DNA of 64,000 nt from assembly GCA_001717545.1 (NCBI GenBank), contig CP017039.1, positions 1-64,000 on the forward strand, given 5' to 3'. The DNA comes from Anaerolineaceae bacterium oral taxon 439 (GTDB taxonomy: Bacteria; Chloroflexota; Anaerolineae; Anaerolineales; Anaerolineaceae). Within the stretch, counting starts at the first letter, position 1. Each line of letters begins with the position of its first letter. The notes beneath the pieces are model-generated. The model was not told the DNA's origin. It saw only the letters and a list, made by a program, of their open reading frames with translations, and ran no database searches. Position numbers and translations under genes: made by a program. Below are positions 57,597 to 64,000 of the stretch, one piece after another.

Positions 57597-59936
57597 TCAG
57601 TTCTGGATCAGGCCAGCTTCAATAAACGCATGGACAAGGCTTTGCGGATTCATCGGCAGGTTAAAAACGCCGATCCCTGTAGCGTGGAGGATTGCGTTTC
57701 GGACGGCGGGCGCCTGCGGAATAAGCGGCGGTTCGGCCAGCCCTTTATTTCCGAAGGGCCCTGACGGCTCAAACGTCTCGACGAAATAAGTCTCAATCTC
57801 AGGCATATCCATAGCCGTTGGCGTCTTATAATCAAGCAAATTATTATTCAAGGGGCGCCCTGTCTTCGGATCAAAAAGCAGCTGCTCGCCAAGCGCATAC
57901 CCAAGCCCCATCGCGATACCGCCATGGAGCTGACCATGAGAAAGCGCAGGATTCAAAATCTGCCCGCTATCATGAACCGAGTAGACTTTGTTAATTTTGA
58001 CCTTTCCCAAAGGAACGTCGACATCAAGATCGATATAGCTGACGCCATAGGAAAAACAGATCGACTGCGCGGTGTAGGTCGCTTCGGCGGTAAGATGCTC
58101 CGTCATTGTCACATGATCGTTGGTATGATTCATGAACGTACAAAGCTGTCCAATAGTGCAAATAATTTGCCCGGTCTCAATATTCTTAATCTTCTCGCTC
58201 TCGAGACAGAGGGACTCATAAGCCTGATCATATACCGCCGCGGCGCGCGCCAGAAGCTTTCCACGCAAGAGTTCCGCCGCTTTTCTGACAGCGCCGCCAG
58301 ACACATAAGTCTGGCGGGAGGCATACGCGCCGCTGTCATACGGAGATACGTCCGTATCGCAGTATGGAATTAACGTCAGGCGATTTTCTGGAATCGTCGT
58401 AATCTCGGAAACCATCTGGCAAAAAACCGTGTCTGAACCTTGCCCGATCTCAGTTGCCCCAACTTGAATCACAGCGGTTCCATCCTCATTCATCACAATT
58501 CGGCAGGACGCGTTCTCAACTTGAATTGGCCAGACGCCGGTCTTATATGAGAAGCAGGCCATTCCGATACCCTTTTTGATATTCTTCGACGTCTTATTAA
58601 ATTCGGAATATTCTTTCCGCTTACGATCCCAGCCGGAAACTTCGCGGCCCCTCTGAATACAGCCCTGCATTCCACAACTGGACACAACAAATTTATCAAA
58701 CGGGTCAACAAATCCGTCGGTTTGAATATTTTTCAGCCTCAGGTCAACCGGATCCCATCCGTGCGCAAGCGCGATATCGTCCATTTCGGACTCCATCGCA
58801 AAAGCCAGCTGCGGAATACCGTAACCCCTGAGCGCCGCGGCCGAAGGCAGATTCGTGTATGCCGTCGACGACTCCCCAACCTGAACGCCCGAGGTCGGGT
58901 AATTTTGGAAATTGTTCGTTATTGCGTAAGCGGTAACCGCATGCGTATGCGCCGCATACGCCCCTCCATTTGAATTGATCCGCAAACCGCGCTTGATCAT
59001 TTTTCCCGCTGCGTCGACCTCGGATTTAATCAGCATATCAAAAGCATGCCGAACGCGGGTAGAAGTAAAAGTTTCTTCTCTCGTAAGAATGATCGCGACC
59101 GGACGTCCGCCCAATTTCATTGTACATAAAGCAACGATCGGCTCGTACATGGTGTCCTGTTTATTTCCAAAACCGCCGCCGATATAAGGTCGGATGACGC
59201 GGATATCGCCGACCGGAATCCCAACAGCTTCCGCCACATTTCGCCGCAGCGTAAAAGGAACCTGGTTGCAGGAACAGATAATCAACTTCCGCCCTTCCAT
59301 ATAAGCGAAGCAACCGTTCGGCTCAATATGACAGGCGTTCACCATCGGGACATAATACTGAACGCCAACCAGATCCTCCCGCCCGGCAATTTCCTTCTCC
59401 GTCGAAAACTTCCCTGTATAGAAATTTACTTCTCCTTCCGGCGAAATATTGAAATCCATTCGAGACAATTCGTTCCCAGGTCTGAATTCATGAATTGTAC
59501 AGGGGTGATGAATCGCCGCAGCCGGCGTCAGCAAAGGCTCAAATACCTCGTACGTTACTTTAACTTTTTCAGCCGCAAGTCTTGCGTTCAACGGCGTATC
59601 CGCGACGACAACCGCGATATCGTCTCCATAATATCTGACGCGCTGTTCAAGAATAAGCTTATCCTTCGTATCAGTGTGGTTCGGATCCAGAGAAAGCGGA
59701 TGCCCCGAAGTCGCGAATAAATTTTTCGGGACGTCGAAACACGTCAAAATTAATTCAACGCCCGGCATTTTCAACGCTTCAGAAGTATCGATCGACTTTA
59801 CCATCCCATTCGCGATCGTACTGCGAACCATCTTGCCGTGAAGCGCACCGACAGGGATCAGATCCTCAACATATTTTGCTTCCCCGGTCGCTTTCTGGAC
59901 AGCGTCCAGGCGAACGACATTTCTTTTAATACCCAA
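57597..59936 (-). CDS. Xanthine-dehydrogenase-family molybdopterin-binding subunit
   Basis: The product has 779 residues, the normal length for the large catalytic subunit. Cofactor and active-site motifs are RPYIGGGFGNKQDTM, ALRGYGIPQLAFAME, VQVGATEIGQGSDTVF, and GNKGLAEPPLIPQAPAV with the catalytic glutamate. Family members hydroxylate hypoxanthine, xanthine, nicotinate or other heterocycles. The nucleoside-type importer in the same operon points to purines. Translation begins at TTG (59934-59936) right after AAAGGAGG. A selenium-dependent variant cannot be excluded from sequence alone. Confidence 0.93.
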   Translation of the reverse strand: MGIKRNVVRLDAVQKATGEAKYVEDLIPVGALHGKMVRSTIANGMVKSIDTSEALKMPGVELILTCFDVPKNLFATSGHPLSLDPNHTDTKDKLILEQRVRYYGDDIAVVVADTPLNARLAAEKVKVTYEVFEPLLTPAAAIHHPCTIHEFRPGNELSRMDFNISPEGEVNFYTGKFSTEKEIAGREDLVGVQYYVPMVNACHIEPNGCFAYMEGRKLIICSCNQVPFTLRRNVAEAVGIPVGDIRVIRPYIGGGFGNKQDTMYEPIVALCTMKLGGRPVAIILTREETFTSTRVRHAFDMLIKSEVDAAGKMIKRGLRINSNGGAYAAHTHAVTAYAITNNFQNYPTSGVQVGESSTAYTNLPSAAALRGYGIPQLAFAMESEMDDIALAHGWDPVDLRLKNIQTDGFVDPFDKFVVSSCGMQGCIQRGREVSGWDRKRKEYSEFNKTSKNIKKGIGMACFSYKTGVWPIQVENASCRIVMNEDGTAVIQVGATEIGQGSDTVFCQMVSEITTIPENRLTLIPYCDTDVSPYDSGAYASRQTYVSGGAVRKAAELLRGKLLARAAAVYDQAYESLCLESEKIKNIETGQIICTIGQLCTFMNHTNDHVTMTEHLTAEATYTAQSICFSYGVSYIDLDVDVPLGKVKINKVYSVHDSGQILNPALSHGQLHGGIAMGLGYALGEQLLFDPKTGRPLNNNLLDYKTPTAMDMPEIETYFVETFEPSGPFGNKGLAEPPLIPQAPAVRNAILHATGIGVFNLPMNPQSLVHAFIEAGLIQN

Positions 59937-59989
59937 AACAAACCTCCTTTGACAAACTACCTGAATGTTCCCGCTATATGCAAATTAAA

Positions 59990-60466
59990 TCAATCGACGA
60001 TATCGTAATACCAATCTAACGAATAAGAAATATGATCAAACTTATTAAGATAGCTCCCGTCAATAAATCGCTCCCAATCTTCAACGTAGTAATCTCCGTT
60101 TTCATATACCAGCCGAACCGTATATTCCATCCCAACGATCCGAGCCGCCTGTTTGAAAACGACCCGAGCCGCCTTCCTGTCTGGGGCAATTGTCAATTCC
60201 GGATAAAAAATATAAAGCGGGGTAATATAAGGATAGCTTCGTTCCTTCGCAAAAGCCTCGCAAAACGCCTCCTCGCTGATGGCGGAACGAATTTCAGCGG
60301 TCAGGAATCGATAAATTTTCTCAGGCTCCCGATAATCATGATTAATCGCGTCCGCATACGCATTGGCCCTCTCTTCCGCCCGATCGAGATCGGGCTCGTA
60401 CGAGGTCCAGCCTGAAGCGAAGAATACAGCGAACAGAATCGTAATACCCGTTAAATATTTAAACAC
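59990..60466 (-). CDS. Small secreted protein, NTF2-like fold suspected
   Basis: The product has 158 residues. A signal peptide (YLTGITILFAVFFASG) is followed by a helical start (YEPDLDRAEERANAYADAIN) and a beta-rich half (MEYTVRLVYENGDYYVEDWERFIDG). That pattern suggests an NTF2-like or DUF4878-type fold. Start codon is GTG (60464-60466), two bases after the stop of the ABC permease, so it is part of the transporter operon. Function is unknown; perhaps a cell-surface accessory of the importer. Confidence 0.65.
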   Translation of the reverse strand: MFKYLTGITILFAVFFASGWTSYEPDLDRAEERANAYADAINHDYREPEKIYRFLTAEIRSAISEEAFCEAFAKERSYPYITPLYIFYPELTIAPDRKAARVVFKQAARIVGMEYTVRLVYENGDYYVEDWERFIDGSYLNKFDHISYSLDWYYDIVD

Positions 60467-60468
60467 GA

Positions 60469-61419
60469 TTACCGCTCCATCCGTGAGTAAGGAATCGTAT
60501 ATGCGCTCGGGAACTCCGCCTTTTTGGAAGCGAAGATCAGCGCCGCGATCGTCAGAGCATACGGCAGCATCAATAGCAGCTGCGATGGAATTCCTGATCC
60601 CAGCGCCTGAAGCCGAACCTGAAGCGCCGAAGCAAACCCAAACAGCAGCGCGCCGCCCATCGCCCGATAAGGATCAAAACGTCCAAAAATAACGACGGAC
60701 ACCGCGATATACCCGAAACCGCCAATAACGGATTCCGTAAACATATTCAAATAAGCGATGGTCATAAAAACCCCGCCGGCGCCAGCGTAAGCGCCGCCGA
60801 TCACCACCGCCGCATAGCGAATCCAGGGAACGCTGATTCCCCTGGAATCGGCGGCTCTTGGATGTTCCCCCACCATCTTAATCTTCAACCCGAACATTGT
60901 CTTTTCCAGAAAAAACCAGGTCAGCGGGACCATCGCGAAAGCAAGATACACCAGAATATTATGCTGAAATAAAATCGTACCGAGATATGGAATTCCTGAA
61001 AGCCATGGAATATTGACGGCGGGGAAAGACGTAATCTTAGCGGGAAGCGCGCGAATTCCGAAAAGAAGCCGATAAATATACGCAGCCAACCCCGTCGCGA
61101 GCACGTTCATCCCGATTCCAGCAATAACCTGATTCACACGGAGAGTTACGCTGAGCCACGCCATCAGCAAAGCGTAAACGGCGCCGGTAATAATTCCCAC
61201 AATAAAGCCGACCCATAAGCTGGCGCCGGACGCCACGGCGGCAAATCCGAGGATCGAAGCAATCAGCATCGTCCCTTCTACCCCGAGATTTAATATCCCG
61301 GCGCGCTGCGTATAAATCTGACCCAGCGCAGGCATCAGGATCGGCGTAGCCAGCCGAATCGTCCCCGCGAGCAGGCTGGTAAAAAAACCGATCGACAGAA
61401 TTTCATTCAGCATGTCCAC
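60469..61419 (-). CDS. Nucleoside-type ABC transporter permease (NupC/YufQ-like)
   Basis: The product has 316 residues with about nine membrane helices. The BPD_transp_2 family pattern is clear: ATPILMPALGQIYTQRAGILNLGVEGTMLI near the N-terminus and KIKMVGEHPRAADSRGISV in the middle loop. Together with the next two genes it forms an importer of the Bmp/Nup class, which takes up nucleosides and occasionally other small molecules. It overlaps the upstream permease gene by 17 bases. Confidence 0.92.
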   Translation of the reverse strand: MDMLNEILSIGFFTSLLAGTIRLATPILMPALGQIYTQRAGILNLGVEGTMLIASILGFAAVASGASLWVGFIVGIITGAVYALLMAWLSVTLRVNQVIAGIGMNVLATGLAAYIYRLLFGIRALPAKITSFPAVNIPWLSGIPYLGTILFQHNILVYLAFAMVPLTWFFLEKTMFGLKIKMVGEHPRAADSRGISVPWIRYAAVVIGGAYAGAGGVFMTIAYLNMFTESVIGGFGYIAVSVVIFGRFDPYRAMGGALLFGFASALQVRLQALGSGIPSQLLLMLPYALTIAALIFASKKAEFPSAYTIPYSRMER

Positions 61420-62485
61420 CCGCTTCTTTCTTACACATCAGACGCATGATATTAAAGCGCTCGCTATGCTCGCTGAAAACGCTCTTCGCAATCACAAATA
61501 TAATAATCAGACCCTGAATAACGTCGACAACCGAGTACGGAATGTCCGTCATCCGTTTCATCGACGCCCCACCGCAAAGCAGCGCAGCGAAAAAGATCGC
61601 TGCGGCGATAATGCCATAAACGTTCAAAGATCCAAGCAGCGCAACAATCGTAGCAGTATTGCCTAAACCTCCGGCAATTCCATCCAATAAACGGAACTGT
61701 ATGCCAAAAATTTCAATCCAGCCCGCAAGCCCGATCAAACCCCCGGAAATCGCCATTGTCAAAATAATGGTTTTCTTAACCTGGATTCCTGCGTACGTCG
61801 CGACCTTCTCCCCCTGGCCGGTAAGGTCGATCCGATATCCCAGCGCCGTTTTCCAGAAAAAAATCATCAGCACAACCACAGCCATCATAATAAACAATCC
61901 GGAATGCAGCCGAAAGGTCGGACCGATAATTTTCGCCAGGCGCATCCCATCCGGAATCACATCTGTCTGCGGCAAATCGCTGTATGGATCCTGCATCGGA
62001 CCATTAATCAAATAAAGCAGCAAATAATGCGCAATGTAATTCAGCATTAACGTTGTAATAACTTCATTCGCGCTGAATTTCGTTTTCAGCCAGCCGGCAA
62101 GCGCAGCCCACCCTGCCCCAGCTATAACCGCCGCAACAAACGACAGCGGCACGCGAAGCCATAGCGGGACAGGAAGATAAAGAGCAATAGCGACGGAAAC
62201 AATCGACCCGATCAGAAACTGTCCTCCCGCGCCGATATTCCATAACTGCGCACGGAACGCAACGGACACGCCTGACGCCATAATCAGGATTGGAATCAGT
62301 TTAACAACGACTTCGGTTATTTTCTGCTTAGACCCAAACGCCCCCAGGATCATCGCACGATAGGCCTCCGCCGGACTGTTTTCCGACATAACAACTAAAA
62401 TCGCGCCAATTAACAAAGCTGCGATAACCATCAAGACAGTTCCACTGATTTCCAGAGCAATTTTGAACAACAGCCTACTTTTCAA
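61403..62485 (-). CDS. Nucleoside-type ABC transporter permease (NupB/YufP-like)
   Basis: The product has 360 residues with about ten helices. Family signs are NSPAEAYRAMILGAFGSK, RAQLWNIGAGGQFLIGSI, KFSANEVITTLMLNYIAHYLL and YAGIQVKKTIILTMAISGGL. It is the partner of the permease encoded downstream, and overlaps the ATPase gene by 11 bases. The tight overlaps through the operon point to coupled translation. Confidence 0.92.
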   Translation of the reverse strand: MKSRLLFKIALEISGTVLMVIAALLIGAILVVMSENSPAEAYRAMILGAFGSKQKITEVVVKLIPILIMASGVSVAFRAQLWNIGAGGQFLIGSIVSVAIALYLPVPLWLRVPLSFVAAVIAGAGWAALAGWLKTKFSANEVITTLMLNYIAHYLLLYLINGPMQDPYSDLPQTDVIPDGMRLAKIIGPTFRLHSGLFIMMAVVVLMIFFWKTALGYRIDLTGQGEKVATYAGIQVKKTIILTMAISGGLIGLAGWIEIFGIQFRLLDGIAGGLGNTATIVALLGSLNVYGIIAAAIFFAALLCGGASMKRMTDIPYSVVDVIQGLIIIFVIAKSVFSEHSERFNIMRLMCKKEAGGHAE

Positions 62486-64000
62486 CTTGAAGATCCTCCG
62501 CCCTCTTCCCCATCATCAACGCGCCGATTTCCAGCAGGTCGCTTCCGCGCGGAAGAATCCCCATTAGCATCCCGCTGTAAATCACGGCGATACGATCCGA
62601 AAGCTGTAAGATTTCTTCCAAATCCGCGGAGATAACCAGACAGGCAGTTCCGCTGTTCCTGGCTTCGATAATCCGGGTCCGGACGTATTCCGCCGCGCCG
62701 ACGTCCAGTCCACGAGTCGGCTGATTCGCGATCAGGACGCGAGGGTCGCTGTTTAATTCTCTTGCCAAAATGACCTTTTGCTGATTGCCACCGGAAAGCG
62801 ACCGCGCGCGTTCATCGCCATCGACAGCGAAAATCTTATATTCTTTTTCCGCGCGTTCCCAATTCTCTTCGACTTGCTTTGATTGAATTATTTTATGACT
62901 GCAAATCGGAAATTTCCCGAAATTTTTTAAGACCAGGTTGTTTTTAAGACTCCAGTTTAACGCTAACCCGGTCGTATGCCGATCTTCAGGGATATGCGAA
63001 ACGCGCTTTTCAATATAAGACGCCGGATCACGGTTTGTAACGTCTTCCCCGTCAAGTTCCATTCGCCCCGAAATCGCAGAGCGTAAACCGGTCAGCACCT
63101 CACAAAGTTCTTTCTGACCATTTCCATCTACGCCCGCTAAACCAACGATTTCGCCTTCCTTCAACTCAAGCGAAAAATCATTCAACGCCGGAACACCCTT
63201 GTCGTTCATCGCACAGACGCCCTCTAAACGCAGCCTGACCTCGCCCGACTGACGCATAAGCGGGGGAAATTGAAACAGAACGTCGCGCCCAACCATCATT
63301 CGCGTCAACTCGTCTTTTGTAACCATCTCGTCGATACGCTTCGACGCGATCAAACGGCCGTTTCGCAACACGGTTACTTCGTCGACAATCGATAAAATTT
63401 CTTCGAGCTTATGCGTAATAAGAATGATCGACTTGCCATCGTCGCGCATTTCACGTAAAGTATCAAAGAAAATTTCCGTTTCCTGCGGTGTTAAAACGGC
63501 GGTCGGCTCATCCAGAATCAAAATTTCCGCGCCCAGATAGATTGCGGAGAGAATCTCAACCCGTTGCTGTTCTCCGACGGAAAGCTGCCAGATTTTTGAA
63601 TAAGGATCAATACCCATCCTGTATCGCGAGGATAACTCGCTTAGCTCGCGAGCCGTTTTATCCGTATCGAGCAAAAAACCCCGGCGAGACTTTTTTCCTA
63701 ACATGACGTTTTCAACAACGGATAACGGACGGGCCAGCATAAAGTGCTGATGAACCATGCCAATCCCCAACGCGATCGCTTTCGTCGGAGACGAAATATC
63801 AACAGGCTGTCCGTTAATTGCAATCGTCCCTTCTTCTTGCCGGTACAGCCCGTACAGGACGTTCATCAAAGTCGTTTTCCCAGCCCCATTTTCTCCGAGA
63901 AGTCCATGAATCGAACCTTTCCATACATCGAAATCAACATGGTCATTTGCGTTAACGCCATTGAAAGACTTCGTAATCCCTCTCATTTTGACAGCAAGGG
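62475..64000 (-). CDS. Nucleoside-type ABC transporter ATPase (NupA/YufO-like), 5' end outside window
   Basis: Two ATPase domains lie in tandem. The first has GLLGENGAGKTTLMNVLYG, LSVGEQQRVEIL and LILDEPTAVLTPQE. The second has the degenerate A-loop VDGNGQKELCEVLTG, LSGGNQQKVILARE and VLIANQPTRGLDVGA. The frame remains open upstream of the internal ATG at 63986 (codons for LAVK precede it), so the true start is probably beyond 64000. The visible part is about 508 residues, nearly the whole protein. The family's binding protein (BmpA-like) should be encoded upstream, outside the window. Confidence 0.93.
   Translation of the reverse strand, partial: LAVKMRGITKSFNGVNANDHVDFDVWKGSIHGLLGENGAGKTTLMNVLYGLYRQEEGTIAINGQPVDISSPTKAIALGIGMVHQHFMLARPLSVVENVMLGKKSRRGFLLDTDKTARELSELSSRYRMGIDPYSKIWQLSVGEQQRVEILSAIYLGAEILILDEPTAVLTPQETEIFFDTLREMRDDGKSIILITHKLEEILSIVDEVTVLRNGRLIASKRIDEMVTKDELTRMMVGRDVLFQFPPLMRQSGEVRLRLEGVCAMNDKGVPALNDFSLELKEGEIVGLAGVDGNGQKELCEVLTGLRSAISGRMELDGEDVTNRDPASYIEKRVSHIPEDRHTTGLALNWSLKNNLVLKNFGKFPICSHKIIQSKQVEENWERAEKEYKIFAVDGDERARSLSGGNQQKVILARELNSDPRVLIANQPTRGLDVGAAEYVRTRIIEARNSGTACLVISADLEEILQLSDRIAVIYSGMLMGILPRGSDLLEIGALMMGKRAEDLQVEK

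Overview
The window looks like a chromosomal piece of an anaerobic, fermentative member of the Chloroflexota, most likely Anaerolineae. This is inferred from a mevalonate-type isoprenoid decarboxylase, a long Thr/Pro-rich TPxxPPxx linker in a secreted protein, a T-box leader before pheST, many sugar-type ABC transporters, an Fe-S-rich redox pair and no respiratory operon. No 16S rRNA or other phylogenetic marker is present, so the assignment is moderate. Coding density is high, G+C is well above 50 %, and RNA genes are limited to three tRNAs. No CRISPR array, transposase, integrase or phage module was seen.

Layout. 1-3.6 kb: end of a hexapeptide acyltransferase, tRNA-Pro(GGG), a LuxR-type regulator and a large secreted repeat protein. 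3.7-8.2 kb: a two-gene unit made of a giant NuoF-like protein that has lost its cofactor ligands and a ferredoxin-NapH-type membrane fusion; this is the best candidate for an undescribed system. 8.2-12.3 kb (minus): DUF5343-like protein, carbamate kinase, and a small protein/mvaD/AEC-transporter operon. 12.4-16.7 kb: autoregulated-looking PadR/permease-prefix operon, tRNA-Leu(CAG), tRNA-Pro(UGG), nucleotidyltransferase and aminotransferase. 16.8-22 kb: a Fic gene with AT-rich sequence, then T-box-pheS-pheT. 22.2-24.6 kb (minus): a decaying imported cluster with a frameshifted moeA-like gene, a DUF4213/DUF364 gene and an ABC-transporter remnant. 24.8-31.3 kb: carbohydrate ABC importer with two Gfo/Idh/MocA oxidoreductases and a TIM-barrel isomerase. 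31.5-43.2 kb: two orphan family-5 solute-binding proteins, aspS, an acyl-CoA synthetase, a secreted papain-like candidate, GT2, rnhB and a second Fic gene. 43.2-45.1 kb: PspC, a 29-residue membrane peptide, and glutamate dehydrogenase.

45.2-56.2 kb is a catabolic island: an AraC regulator, an Fbp/Afu-type ABC importer (binding protein, ATPase, double permease), two HAD phosphatases and an amidohydrolase on the minus strand, facing nagB-nagA-SIS on the plus strand. The pairing of an Afu-like importer with phosphatases and amino-sugar-phosphate enzymes suggests uptake of phosphorylated (amino) sugars rather than iron. 56.2-64 kb (minus) is a purine-salvage or purine-degradation operon: a nucleoside-type ABC importer (NupABC-like; its ATPase runs off the window), a small secreted protein and a three-subunit xanthine-dehydrogenase-family molybdoenzyme.

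Regulation visible in sequence includes a T-box, a PadR-type operator lying over its own promoter, a palindrome before gdhA, an attenuator-like hairpin between a binding protein and its permeases, tandem 12-bp-period repeats before both fic genes, and two genes whose -10 box sits so close to the ATG that leaderless mRNAs are likely.
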